Assembly: GCA_937123825.1 (NCBI GenBank)
Contig: CAKZKQ010000782.1
Coordinates: 21,325-85,324, forward strand
Origin: an uncultured Pseudomonadota bacterium
GTDB lineage: Bacteria; Myxococcota_A; Bradymonadia; Bradymonadales; GCA-2716585
Length of the DNA stretch: 64,000 nt
Direction: 5' to 3'
Positions within the stretch are counted from its first letter, which is position 1, and the number at the start of each line of letters is the position of its first letter. Below the pieces are notes generated by a model. It was not told the origin of the DNA. It ran no database searches and saw nothing but the letters and a program-made list of their open reading frames with translations. Of the stretch, positions 1 through 8,662 are shown piece after piece. The translations under genes were made by a program, and so were the position numbers.

Positions 1-287
1 GCCAGGTGGGCGTTGATGAAGGCGTCGAGTTGGTCCACCCGACGCTCACCGGCAGCCTCCAGCGCGGCGTTGAGGCGCTGGGTGTGGGCTGCGATGAGCA
101 ACGCCATCATGTGGAGCAAGATCTCTTGCTTGGAGCCAAAGTGGTAGTGAACCAGCCCTGAGGTCAGCCCGGCCTCTTTGGCGATCCCTGAGATCGTCGC
201 GCCGTCGTATCCTTGTGTGGCCATCACTTTCATCATTGCCATGGCGATTTGCCGCCTGCGAACGGGTTTGTTGGACGGTCGTCCCAC
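1..287 (-). CDS. TetR/AcrR-family transcriptional regulator, N-terminal part (gene runs off the window)
   Basis: Reading the minus strand from a GTG at 287 gives a clean TetR N-terminus: a basic start (GRPSNKPVRRRQIAMAMM), then a helix-turn-helix region with GYDGATISGIAKEAGLTSG, then LVHYHFGSKQEILLHMM, the classic end of the TetR DNA-binding domain. A strong Shine-Dalgarno AAGGAGGTG lies at 292-300, which decides the GTG start. An ATG/GTG in another frame at 294 gives a nonsense protein. About 95 residues are visible; the ligand-binding domain lies outside the window. Two copies of TTGGTCAACCAA at 303-314 and 381-392, just upstream, are candidate autoregulatory operators. The ligand and targets cannot be told. 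Confidence 0.88.
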   Translation of the reverse strand, partial: MGRPSNKPVRRRQIAMAMMKVMATQGYDGATISGIAKEAGLTSGLVHYHFGSKQEILLHMMALLIAAHTQRLNAALEAAGERRVDQLDAFINAHL

Positions 288-302
288 GGTGCACCTCCTT
301 AT

Positions 303-314
303 TTGGTCAACCAA
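303..314. promoter_or_regulatory. Candidate TetR operator, copy 1
   Basis: TTGGTCAACCAA is an inverted repeat (TTGGT, 2-nt spacer, ACCAA) ending 3 nt before the Shine-Dalgarno of the TetR gene. The same 12-mer recurs at 381-392. Position and symmetry suggest autorepression, which is inference only. Confidence 0.45.
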
Positions 315-380
315 CTTGGAAAAAAGGTCTGACACAATGGCAAGACCCGGTGCAAGGAGATGCGGGGAAGCCTAAGTTTG

Positions 381-392
381 TTGGTCAACCAA
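381..392. promoter_or_regulatory. Candidate TetR operator, copy 2
   Basis: Exact second copy of TTGGTCAACCAA, 78 bp upstream of copy 1. It is flanked by G and C, so the arms extend to six bases. The identical spacer sequence makes chance recurrence unlikely. It probably binds the neighbouring TetR-family protein. Confidence 0.45.
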
Positions 393-451
393 CCAATAAA
401 ACCGATTTAAGGGTCCGTCAAGCGCTTGGGGCCATATTTTTATCCCAACAG

Positions 452-511
452 GTGCCTGGGTTCTGTCTGACAGTGGCCCCAAGTTCCAATGATCAGACAG
501 AACCTGGGCAC
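452..511. repeat. Imperfect 60-bp palindromic repeat, copy 1 of a family
   Basis: The arms at 452-470 and 493-511 pair almost perfectly around TTCTGTCTGA/TCAGACAGAA. The central CCCCAAGTTCCAAT is shared with a second palindrome at 17871-17918, so this is a dispersed foldback element. The rest of the 288-807 interval shows no convincing gene. Confidence 0.65.
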
Positions 512-807
512 AGCAGCGCGGGCTTGGTGAAGGCCGGTTCGCTTGACAGGCCGTGTTGCTGCGGCCAACCTCTGCCTTTGCAGGAGACAACACTGCGGGT
601 TGTGCGTTCAAAAGGGTGGGTTTTGGGGTTTCGACAAGGCCCAAAGGGGTTTTGATGCAAACGCCTTAAATGACCCACAAAGGCATGACCAGACATGACA
701 GAGGACTCAACAAGGGGTATTTGAGATGACCATGGCGGGGTTGGGCGTTTGAAGCCCAATGTCCCCTTTGGTGGGTCCCTCTTGAGATGGCAGATGCGGA
801 GAATCTC

Positions 808-1692
808 ATGATGCGTTGGATGTGCGCGGCGGCGATGGTCTTGGTGTGTGTGTTGGGTTCGGGCGCTGCGGCGCTGGCTCAGGACGGCAATTACGCCTCA
901 CCGACCGAGGATCAACTGGAGCTTTACAAAGCGGGCGCCGACGCCTTTGGCCAGGAGGATTGGTCTGGGGCGGTGGAGTTCTTTGAGGCATCGCTCGCCA
1001 TTGGAGAGTTGAACATCACCTACTTGAACATGGGTCGTGCGCTGCAGCGCGCGGGTCGATGCGCGGACGCCAAGGCGGCGTACGACAAGGTGGCCTCGGC
1101 GCCCCAGATCCGCGAGCCCTCCCCCGTGCAGGTGCTGACCAAGCTCAAGGAGTTTCGCAAGGAGTTGGAGAGCTGCGTGGAGGACAAGCCCGTTGAGCCC
1201 ACGCTGCCCGATCCGGGCAACCTGGCACCGGCCAAACCGGGCAAGCACCGGCTCTTGATCCAGCCTTTGGCGGGCAACGGCGAGTTTCAGGTCAGCGTGA
1301 CGACCTCCAAGGGTGCCAGACTCAAGTGTCCCCAGTTGGTGCGCCCCAACCAGCCCTGCACCTTTGACGATCTGCCTCCGGGCGGCGCCACCTTGAACAT
1401 CGCGGGCGACTTTGAGGGCCAACAAAACATTCGCCTCAAAGACCCCACGGCGATGGCCCAACTCAAGCCCGCCTCGCACAAGGCGCTGACGACGGGCAAA
1501 TGGATGATGGGCCTTGGCGCCGGAGCGCTGGTGCTGGGTTTGTTGGTGTCGGCCTCGGGCGAAGACAACATCGGCCCGGGCGCGACGCTGGTGGGCCTGG
1601 GCGGAGCGAGCCTGGGTTGGGGGGCGATTACAGCCCTGGTGGGTTATTTGATTCAGGATCGCGGCGCCGTGCTCTACACCAGTCCCTACTGA
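808..1692 (+). CDS. TPR-repeat exported/membrane protein of unknown role
   Basis: About 294 aa from the ATG at 808, chosen because GGAG lies 8 nt upstream and a signal peptide follows immediately (MRWMCAAAMVLVCVLGSG, then AAALAQ). Another ATG at 787 lacks these. Residues about 35-85 form tetratricopeptide-like helices (YKAGADAFGQEDWSGAVEFF, then LNMGRALQRAGRCADAKAAY). A proline-rich linker and a beta-rich PEGA-like segment follow. Two hydrophobic stretches near the C-terminus (LGAGALVLGLLVSA and a glycine-rich second) suggest membrane anchoring. Such TPR/PEGA proteins often accompany Ser/Thr kinases in myxobacteria, and a kinase gene follows at 1886. Function unknown. Confidence 0.85.
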   Translation: MMRWMCAAAMVLVCVLGSGAAALAQDGNYASPTEDQLELYKAGADAFGQEDWSGAVEFFEASLAIGELNITYLNMGRALQRAGRCADAKAAYDKVASAPQIREPSPVQVLTKLKEFRKELESCVEDKPVEPTLPDPGNLAPAKPGKHRLLIQPLAGNGEFQVSVTTSKGARLKCPQLVRPNQPCTFDDLPPGGATLNIAGDFEGQQNIRLKDPTAMAQLKPASHKALTTGKWMMGLGAGALVLGLLVSASGEDNIGPGATLVGLGGASLGWGAITALVGYLIQDRGAVLYTSPY

Positions 1693-1885
1693 CCCTCCCC
1701 TTCAACGTCGCCAACGCACGGCCCTTGAAAATCCCAAACAAGAGGGCAACACGGTCTCCCTATGGGGGATTTCAAAGCGTTGGCCACCGCTCCACACGAC
1801 ATTTACTTTCCCCGACACCACAGGATCCTTTGCCCTTGGCGCATCAAGAAGCTAATCTTGCTGATGACGCAACAAGCGAGGACAG

Positions 1886-4141
1886 ATGCAACCATACTGC
1901 CCTGAATGCAACTCATCGGTCGTCAGTGAGGACATGCTCATATGCAAGTCTTGCAACGCCGTGCGCCCGCCATTTGGCTGGCCGACCGATCAACTGCTCG
2001 GCGGTCTCGTCGACGGCGGCCGTTACCAGGTCGAGCGGCGGATTGGTGCCGGCGGTTTTGGCGCCGTTTATGAGGTGACCCACACCCTGGTGCAGCAAAA
2101 GCGCGCCATGAAGGTCATGGACCAGCAGCTCATCGGCACGCCCGAGGTCCAACGGCGCTTCATCGACGAGTGGGACATCCTCGATAAGATCAAACACCCC
2201 AACATTGTGCGGTGCTTTGAGATCGGCGTGCTGCCCGAGAGCCGCCAGCCCTTCATGCTCCTGGAGCTGCTCAAGGGCCACAACCTCTTTGACGAGGTCT
2301 GGCCCAGGGGCAACACCATCCCCAACCGGATTGATCCCGTGCGGGCCTCGCGCCTGGGCTGGCAAATCGCCTCCGCGCTGCACACCTCGCACACCAAGGG
2401 CCTGCTTCACCGCGATCTCAAGCCCGACAACGTCTTGCTGGTCACCGACGAGCACGGCCAGGAGCAGGCCAAGGTCATCGACTTTGGCATCGCCAAGATC
2501 CTGGGCGCGGGCACCGTCGACCGCAAAACCAGCCGCATCGTGGGCACGCCCGAATACATGGCCCCCGAGCAGTTCAGCCCCGGCAAAGAGTTGGACGGCC
2601 GCCTGGATTTGTGGCAGCTCGGCGCGGTGCTCTTCTTCATCATCACGGGTTGGCCGCCCTACACCGCCGACGACGACGACCCCTTTGCGGTCTACCGCGC
2701 CATGCGCGAACGCGAAGGCCAGGGACCCCAACCCAGCGAACAATACCCGCCCATGGCGCGTTACCCTGGGCTGGACGCCTTCATCGGCAGCCTGCTCTCG
2801 ACCGACCCCGACGACCGCCCCGAGTCGTCGGTCGTCGCGCTGGACCACATCTCGGCCCTCTTTGAGAGCGGTGAACTCGACGACGGCGCCCCTCCCCCCG
2901 CTTACAACACGGGCTTTGGGCTCAACTCCGTGTCCATGGCGCCGCTGATGCGCGACTCGGCACAGTTGACCAGCAACTCCCAGGTCCCGGCCCACGGCGA
3001 AGCGCCGCGCCCCCTCCAAACCGAGCCCGAGCCGTTCAACCCCGCCGCCAGCCCCGTGGCCAGTGTCTCTCGCATCCAAAACCGCCGCACCACAGGGGGC
3101 AAGCCCACCTCACCGCGCGTCACAGCACCATCGCGCACCACGGGGCCCAACGCCGTTCAAAACCCCGAGGAGCCGCGCCGCCGCGCCCGCGCCGCGCCGA
3201 CCACCAAGGTCGAAGACCAGAACAACAACTCCAAAAAAACCATCATGATCGCCGCTGGCGTGGGCCTGCTGGTGATGCTGGCCACCGTCGCCGCCATGCT
3301 CACCCCCTGGGATAAAATCCTCGGCGGCGGTGACGCGTACACCGAGCCCCAATTTGTCCGCATCAACACCGGGCGCTTCTCCATGGGCTCCACCCCCGAA
3401 GAGACCGGACACGCGGACAACGAAACCAGCCACAGCGTCACCATCACCGCCCCTTTCATGGTCCAGACCACCGAGGTCACCCAGGCCCAATGGGAGCGTC
3501 TGATGGGCAACAACCCCTCGGGCTTTAAAAACTGCGGGGGCGACTGCCCGGTCGAGAACGTCAGTTGGTGGGACGCGCTGGAGTACCTCAACCGCCTCTC
3601 TTCTGCCCAGGGCCTGCCCCAGTGCTACGAGATGTCCGGCTGCGTGGGCACACCAGGGGTCAACTTCCGCTGCGGCAAGCTGGAGTTTGTGGGCCTTGAG
3701 TGCTCGGGCTACCGGCTGCCCACAGAGGCTGAATGGGAGTACGCCGCCCGCGCAGGCACCGGCAGCGCCTTCTACAACGGCGACCTCGACCCCGCAGAGG
3801 CCGAGTGCAACCCCTCGCCGAGCCACCTCAAAAAGATCGCCTGGTTCTGCGGCAACGCAGAGAGCAACCCCCACCCGGTGGCGCAGCTGGAGCCCAACTT
3901 CTGGGGCCTCTATGACCCGCTGGGCAATGTCTCGGAGTGGGTCTGGGATTGGAACTTTGGCGCTTACAGCGGCGAAGACGCCAAGGACCCGCTGGGCCCG
4001 GAGAAGGGCGCCGGGCGCACCTACCGAGGCGGCTCCTGGATGAGCCTGGCGCGCGACTGCCGCGCCGCCAACCGGGGCTACGACGAGCCCGAAATGCGCA
4101 AAGACTCACTGGGCTTCCGCCCCGCGCGCACCGTGCCTTGA
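1886..4141 (+). CDS. Hanks-type Ser/Thr protein kinase fused to an FGE-sulfatase (SUMF1) domain
   Basis: 751 aa. An N-terminal zinc ribbon (C5-x2-C8, C20-x2-C23) precedes a complete kinase domain (about residues 45-320): glycine loop GAGGFGAVYEV, AMKVM lysine, HRDLKPDN, DFGIAK and GTPEYMAPEQ. A low-complexity linker and one membrane span (about 453-473, AAGVGLLVMLATVAAML) lead to an extracytoplasmic SUMF1-like domain (about 490-751: GRFSMGSTPEETGHADNETS, GYRLPTEAEWEYAARAG, GNVSEWVWDW, YRGGSWMSLARDC). In true formylglycine-generating enzymes the GGSWxC...YC motif carries two cysteines. Here the first is Ser, so this is probably a binding or sensor domain rather than an active FGE. The architecture suggests a transmembrane receptor kinase; substrates unknown. 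Confidence 0.93.
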   Translation: MQPYCPECNSSVVSEDMLICKSCNAVRPPFGWPTDQLLGGLVDGGRYQVERRIGAGGFGAVYEVTHTLVQQKRAMKVMDQQLIGTPEVQRRFIDEWDILDKIKHPNIVRCFEIGVLPESRQPFMLLELLKGHNLFDEVWPRGNTIPNRIDPVRASRLGWQIASALHTSHTKGLLHRDLKPDNVLLVTDEHGQEQAKVIDFGIAKILGAGTVDRKTSRIVGTPEYMAPEQFSPGKELDGRLDLWQLGAVLFFIITGWPPYTADDDDPFAVYRAMREREGQGPQPSEQYPPMARYPGLDAFIGSLLSTDPDDRPESSVVALDHISALFESGELDDGAPPPAYNTGFGLNSVSMAPLMRDSAQLTSNSQVPAHGEAPRPLQTEPEPFNPAASPVASVSRIQNRRTTGGKPTSPRVTAPSRTTGPNAVQNPEEPRRRARAAPTTKVEDQNNNSKKTIMIAAGVGLLVMLATVAAMLTPWDKILGGGDAYTEPQFVRINTGRFSMGSTPEETGHADNETSHSVTITAPFMVQTTEVTQAQWERLMGNNPSGFKNCGGDCPVENVSWWDALEYLNRLSSAQGLPQCYEMSGCVGTPGVNFRCGKLEFVGLECSGYRLPTEAEWEYAARAGTGSAFYNGDLDPAEAECNPSPSHLKKIAWFCGNAESNPHPVAQLEPNFWGLYDPLGNVSEWVWDWNFGAYSGEDAKDPLGPEKGAGRTYRGGSWMSLARDCRAANRGYDEPEMRKDSLGFRPARTVP

Positions 4142-4156
4142 CGCCGCCCCCAGCGC

Positions 4157-5356
4157 TCACTTCTGCGACAAAAACCGCATCGCCGCCAGGCTCAAAATCC
4201 GCGCCCCCAACCCAATGGCCTCTTCCGAGGGGTTGAAGAAGGGGGTGTGGAGCAAATGGCGAGGCTCGTCGGGCAGCGCTGTGCCCAGGCGAAACATCGC
4301 CCCAGGGGCGTGTTCGAGGTAGTAGCTGAAGTCTTCGGCGCCCATGCTCGGCAGCGGGATCTGATCGATGGCGTCACCCCCCAGGACGTCCTGCGCCGCC
4401 CCTTCGAGCAGCCCCATGATCTGAGCGTCGTTGTGGATGGCGGGGGCGCCCTCGTTGAAGCTCAGGCTGAAGGTGGCGCCGTAGCCTGCGCAGATGCCCT
4501 CGATGACCTTGCGCATCCAGGGCTTGGACTCCTCGCGGTGTTTCTTGGAGAGGGTCCGCACGGTGCCCTTGATGGTGACCGAGTTGGGGATGGCGTTGGG
4601 GACCTTGCCGGCCTGAATGACCCCGATGGCCAACACCACCGGATCGCGCGCGTCCAACAAGCGGCCACCCATCCCGTAGAGCGCCTGCGCCACCTGCACC
4701 CCCACATAGACAGGGTCCACGGCGTGGTGGGGTCTGGCGGTGTGGCCTCCGGTCCCCTCGATGGTCAACTCAAAGGCGTCCGAGGCGGCCGTCATCGGCC
4801 CCACTTTGACCCCAGCGCGCCCCACAGGCCGCTCAGGATCGCAGTGCAAACCCAGGACCGCATCCACGCCTTCCATCGCCCCAAACGCCACCAGATCTTC
4901 TGCACCGCCCGGGGCCACCTCTTCGGCGTGCTGGTAGAGAAAGCGGACTCTGCCCGGCAGCTCGTCGCCCATCTCGGAGAGCGCCACCGCCGCCCCCATG
5001 ACGGTGGCCATGTGCATGTCATGGCCGCAGGCGTGCATGACGCCGGGGTTGCACGAAGCAAAAGACAACTCGGTCTGCTCCTGGATGGGCAGGGCGTCCA
5101 GATCGCTGCGGATGGCCACCGTACGGTCCCTGGAGGGGTCAAAACCCGGCGGGGTCAGATCGGCGTAGAGCCCCAGCCCTTCTGGGCGCACGTGCACCTG
5201 GAGGCCAAGATCGCGCAGTTGCTGGGCGATGTGCTTGGTGGTGGCAAACTCGTGGTTGCTCAACTCGGGGTTGGCGTGCAGATGCCGGCGCAGCTCAATC
5301 AACCCATCGCGGTGCGCCGTCAGCGCCGCGTTGATCTTATCCTGACTCGTCCCCAT
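4157..5356 (-). CDS. M20-family amidohydrolase / N-acyl-amino-acid hydrolase
   Basis: 399 aa, the usual length for M20D amidohydrolases of the hippurate hydrolase/IAA-amino-acid hydrolase type. Visible motifs are the substrate-side RRHLHANPELSNHEF, metal-binding ACGHDMHMA, HAEEVAPGGAEDL, the dimerisation-domain GTGGHTARPHHAVDPV, and the late metal-ligand region PSMGAEDFSYYLE. It should hydrolyse an N-acyl amino acid or a similar amide in the cytoplasm, using two divalent metals. A Shine-Dalgarno AGGAG lies just upstream of the ATG. It starts 9 nt after phoU, so it is the distal gene of the phoB-phoR-phoU operon; the link to phosphate is unclear. It converges on the kinase gene, with only 15 nt between them. 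Confidence 0.92.
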   Translation of the reverse strand: MGTSQDKINAALTAHRDGLIELRRHLHANPELSNHEFATTKHIAQQLRDLGLQVHVRPEGLGLYADLTPPGFDPSRDRTVAIRSDLDALPIQEQTELSFASCNPGVMHACGHDMHMATVMGAAVALSEMGDELPGRVRFLYQHAEEVAPGGAEDLVAFGAMEGVDAVLGLHCDPERPVGRAGVKVGPMTAASDAFELTIEGTGGHTARPHHAVDPVYVGVQVAQALYGMGGRLLDARDPVVLAIGVIQAGKVPNAIPNSVTIKGTVRTLSKKHREESKPWMRKVIEGICAGYGATFSLSFNEGAPAIHNDAQIMGLLEGAAQDVLGGDAIDQIPLPSMGAEDFSYYLEHAPGAMFRLGTALPDEPRHLLHTPFFNPSEEAIGLGARILSLAAMRFLSQK

Positions 5357-5365
5357 AACACTCCT

Positions 5366-6022
5366 TTACTGATGCCGGATGTCCTGGCCCTGGACCATGA
5401 AGATGACCTTTTCGGCGATGTTGGTGGCGTGATCCCCCAGACGCTCCAGGTGTTTGGTCGCCAGCAAGAGGTTCAGCCCCCGGCTGACAATGGCGCCGTC
5501 GCGCCCCATCCTGGCCACCAGCGCTCGGCGGATCTGCCAGTGAAGCTCGTCCACATCGTTGTCGGCCTCCAGCACTCTGTGGGCCAACGCCACATCTTGA
5601 GCCACAAAGGCATCCAACGCCAACTTCACCATCGCCTGGACCTGCTGGGCCATCTGGGGCAGGTCCACGTAGGGCTTGAGGCGCTCTTCGCGGCTGAGCG
5701 CGATGACACCCTCAGCCACATTGCCCACCAGATCGCCCATGCGCTCCAGGTCCGTCACCAGCTTCATCGAGGCGGTCACAAAGCGCAAGTCCGCCGCCGC
5801 AGGCTGGTGCAACGCCAGGATCCTCAAGCAGTGCTCATCGATCTCAATCTCCAGGCGATCGACCTCTTTATCCATGTCGAGCGCTCGCCGTGCCAGCTTG
5901 GGATCAAAGCTCCCGAGCGCCTCAATGGCGGCGCCGAGCATCTCCTCAACCTGACCGCCCATCCGCAGCAGTTCCTGGCGCAGGATGCGCATCTCTCGGC
6001 TGTAGCGGGTCGGCGCGTGCAT
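5366..6022 (-). CDS. phoU: Phosphate-signalling regulator PhoU
   Basis: 218 aa, typical PhoU size, made of two repeated helical bundles: SREMRILRQELLRMGGQVEE ... EVDRLEIEIDEHCLRILALH, then DLERMGDLVGNVAEGVI and later HLERLGDHATNIAEKVIFM. The repeated E/DRxGDxxxNIAE motifs are the metal-binding signatures of the family. PhoU links the Pst phosphate transporter to PhoR and keeps the Pho regulon off when phosphate is plentiful. The ATG overlaps the phoR stop by one base (TGATG), implying coupled translation. No pst transporter genes are in the window. Confidence 0.95.
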   Translation of the reverse strand: MHAPTRYSREMRILRQELLRMGGQVEEMLGAAIEALGSFDPKLARRALDMDKEVDRLEIEIDEHCLRILALHQPAAADLRFVTASMKLVTDLERMGDLVGNVAEGVIALSREERLKPYVDLPQMAQQVQAMVKLALDAFVAQDVALAHRVLEADNDVDELHWQIRRALVARMGRDGAIVSRGLNLLLATKHLERLGDHATNIAEKVIFMVQGQDIRHQ

Positions 6023-7914
6023 CAGACCACCTCCGAACGATCACCGCTGGGGAGGTTGATCACCTCGGCAGCCCTCAGCGTCACTGTGAAGGTGCTGCCC
6101 CGGCCTGGCGTGGAAGTCGCGTGGATGTCGCCGTTCATGGCCTGGACCATGTGCTTGACGATGGCCAACCCCAGGCCAGTGCCGCCGACCTCTCGGCTGC
6201 GCCCTTCATCTACGCGGTAAAAGCGCTCAAAGATCCTCGGCAGGTGCCGGGGCTCAATCCCAACGCCCTCATCTTCCACGCGAATGTGAACCTTCCCGTG
6301 AGCGTCGCTCTCGGCCCGCACCACGATCTCGCCGCCGGGCTCGGAGTAGTGGATGGCGTTCTCCATGAGGTTTCGCAGCACCTGGGTCAACGCGCGGCGC
6401 TCAGCCATCACATCGGGGCCGTGTTGCAGATCACTCTGGATGTGAACGCTGTGTTTGTCGGCCAGCACCTCGACAGACTCGCGCACCTCCAGATCGATCG
6501 CCTCCAGCGACACCCGGGCAAGGCGCGGCCCCTGCCCTTCGGCCTCGATCCGGGCCAGCACCAGCAGGTCGGAGACCATGACGTTAAGGCGTTTGACATG
6601 GCGCTCGATGGTCTCCACAAAGTCCTGCGCGGTTGGATCCAACTCAATGGCGCCGCTCAAGAGCGTCTCGGCGTAGCCCGTGATGGTGGCCAGCGGGGTG
6701 CGCAACTCGTGGCTGACGTTGGCCACAAAATCGCGCCGGATCCGCTCCAGCTTGCGCAGCCGCGTGATGTCGTGGAGCACAGCCACAGCACCGTCGCGCT
6801 GCTCCTGGGGGCGGTCAAGGGCGGCGGCGGTCACCATCAGGTGCAGCGTCTCACGGCGGCGAATGATCAACTCCCGGCTGATGGCCCCCTTGGTGCGCAG
6901 CGCTTCGTCCAGGGCGTCTTTAAGCTCGGGCGAGCGGTAGACCTCAAGGAGAAGTTTGCCGTGGACGTCGGCGTCGCCAAGTTCCAGGAGCTTTCGAGCC
7001 GCCGGGTTGACCACGACCACGCGGCCGTTGGCCTCGCAGACGATGACCCCCTCGGTGATGCCATCGAGCACCGCCGAGAGCAGGAGCTTGTCCTCCTCGA
7101 TTTGGGAAAGGCGAGCGTTGAGTTGGCTGGAGAGCGCGTTGATGCTCTCGGCCAGCATGCCCAGTTCGTCCTGGCGAGCCACGGGCAGCGGGGCCTGGTG
7201 AGGTTCAGTGGCCAGTTGCCGCGCGGCGGCGCTGATCTGCGTCATGGGGCGGCTGACCAGACGGCTGGTCATGAAGCCCGCAAAGCTGACCAGGACGATG
7301 ACCAGCAGCGCGGAGCCGCCAAGGACCTGACGGACCTGACTTAAGAGGACTTTGTAGGCGTCGCGCTGACAGGCGACGCGGACCACGACGGTTTTGGGGC
7401 TCAACTCGGGCAGCGTCAGGCGGCGCGCGGAGTACATCAGGGGCTGGCGCAGGGTCTGGCTGTAGCGGGTCGCGTGGCCTACCCCGTCGGGGCCAGACAA
7501 GGCCTCTTTGATTTCGGGGCGCATGTCGTGGGGTTCGAGCTTGGAAATCTCGGCGCTGGCGACCTCGGAGTCACCCAGCACGCGCCCATTGCCATCAATG
7601 AAGGAGATCCGCAGGCCGTCGTCCACGCTCAGTGAGCGCCCCACCGCCAGCGCATCCGCCAGCGCGTCCCAGTCTGCCGCGTCGCCCAGGGAGCTTTGGG
7701 ACACGGCGCTGGCGACCATCTTGGCATCGATGGTCAACTGACGGCGCGTGCGCTCCTGAAGTTGTTGCTGGAGGGTGTAGTTGAGAAAGACAAAGAGCGC
7801 CACCAACGCGGGCGCCAGCAGCGCCGCGTAGAACATCCACAGCCGCCAGTGCAGGCGGCGATGCCAGACCGGGCGCGGCGGCGGCGTTTGGGCGCTGGGG
7901 AGCGGCTCAGTCAT
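6022..7914 (-). CDS. phoR: Phosphate-regulon sensor histidine kinase PhoR
   Basis: 630 aa from the ATG at 7914, which overlaps the end of phoB by 8 nt. Further upstream starts would run through phoB in the wrong frame. Order: membrane span about residues 25-45 (FYAALLAPALVALFVFL), an extracytoplasmic sensor segment, a second span (LLVIVLVSFAGFM), HAMP, PAS (LDGITEGVIVCEANGRVVVV), HisKA with the phospho-accepting His in DFVANVSHELRTPLATITGY, and HATPase (NLMENAIHYSE, DEGVGIEPRH, GTGLGLAIVKHM). It should autophosphorylate and phosphorylate the adjacent PhoB in phosphate limitation. Assignment rests on the phoB and phoU neighbours and the HAMP-PAS-HisKA order. Confidence 0.93.
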   Translation of the reverse strand: MTEPLPSAQTPPPRPVWHRRLHWRLWMFYAALLAPALVALFVFLNYTLQQQLQERTRRQLTIDAKMVASAVSQSSLGDAADWDALADALAVGRSLSVDDGLRISFIDGNGRVLGDSEVASAEISKLEPHDMRPEIKEALSGPDGVGHATRYSQTLRQPLMYSARRLTLPELSPKTVVVRVACQRDAYKVLLSQVRQVLGGSALLVIVLVSFAGFMTSRLVSRPMTQISAAARQLATEPHQAPLPVARQDELGMLAESINALSSQLNARLSQIEEDKLLLSAVLDGITEGVIVCEANGRVVVVNPAARKLLELGDADVHGKLLLEVYRSPELKDALDEALRTKGAISRELIIRRRETLHLMVTAAALDRPQEQRDGAVAVLHDITRLRKLERIRRDFVANVSHELRTPLATITGYAETLLSGAIELDPTAQDFVETIERHVKRLNVMVSDLLVLARIEAEGQGPRLARVSLEAIDLEVRESVEVLADKHSVHIQSDLQHGPDVMAERRALTQVLRNLMENAIHYSEPGGEIVVRAESDAHGKVHIRVEDEGVGIEPRHLPRIFERFYRVDEGRSREVGGTGLGLAIVKHMVQAMNGDIHATSTPGRGSTFTVTLRAAEVINLPSGDRSEVV

Positions 7915-8599
7915 CGCCGGAGGACTCCGCAAACCTGTAGCCCACCCCGCGCACGGTCTCCAGCATCCTGGAGGCCGAGCCGAGCTTCTCGCGCAGGCGC
8001 TTGACGTGGGTGTCGACGGTGCGGGTGGTGACGCCCGCGTCGATGCCCCAGACATCGTCCAGGAGACGCTCGCGGGTTTGCACACGGCCGCGCCGGGCCA
8101 CAAAGGTGGTCAGGAGCTTGAACTCCAGCGCGGTGAGATTCAACTCTGCGTCGTGGAGCCAGACCCTGTGGCGGCCACGATCGATGCGCAAAGATCCCAG
8201 GCGCAGCTCGTTGGGCTCCTCAGAGCCACCCGAGCGCTTGAGGATGGCCTTGATGCGCAGGATCAGTTCGCGGGTTGAGAAGGGTTTGACGACATAATCG
8301 TCGGCGCCGATCTCAAAGCCCACCACGCGGTCAATCTCATCGCCGCGCGCCGAGAGGATCAGCACGGGGATGTTGCGCGTCTCGGGTTGGAGCTTGAGCC
8401 TCCGACAGATGTCGGTGCCCGAGATGTCGGGCAGCATCAAGTCCAGGATCACCAGATCGGGTTTTTGACGTTCAATGACCCGCAGCGCCTCGGCGCCAGT
8501 TTCGGCCAGGAGCGTCTTGTAGCCAGCGGCCTTGAGGTTGAAGTCAACCAGGCGCCGCAGATCCTCTTCATCGTCCACAATCAGGATGGTGCTGCTCAT
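7907..8599 (-). CDS. phoB: Phosphate-regulon response regulator PhoB (OmpR/PhoB family)
   Basis: 230 aa from the ATG at 8599, preceded by GGAG. This start gives a receiver domain beginning exactly at MSSTILIVDDEEDLRRLV. The phosphorylated Asp is D53 in LVILDLMLPD; the Lys of the switch region is in YVVKPFSTREL. The C-terminal winged helix (about 130-230) has LTALEFKLLTTFVARRGRVQ and TVDTHVKRLREKLG, ending RGVGYRFA. It is first in the phoB-phoR-phoU-amidohydrolase operon. The promoter must lie in 8600-8662 or within the upstream gene. I do not see a clear Pho box. Confidence 0.95.
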   Translation of the reverse strand: MSSTILIVDDEEDLRRLVDFNLKAAGYKTLLAETGAEALRVIERQKPDLVILDLMLPDISGTDICRRLKLQPETRNIPVLILSARGDEIDRVVGFEIGADDYVVKPFSTRELILRIKAILKRSGGSEEPNELRLGSLRIDRGRHRVWLHDAELNLTALEFKLLTTFVARRGRVQTRERLLDDVWGIDAGVTTRTVDTHVKRLREKLGSASRMLETVRGVGYRFAESSGDD

Positions 8600-8662
8600 C
8601 ACTGCTCCAGTCTGGAACCATGACGACGAAGACAAGCTCGCGGCTTTGACCTGTCACATGGC

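Noticed and set aside
3352..4141. Active formylglycine-generating enzyme domain
   Set aside because: The first catalytic cysteine is replaced by Ser, so only a related fold is supported.
4247..6220. 657-codon open frame on the plus strand opposite the amidohydrolase and phoU
   Set aside because: Antisense shadow of two well-matched genes in high-GC DNA; its translation has no domain.
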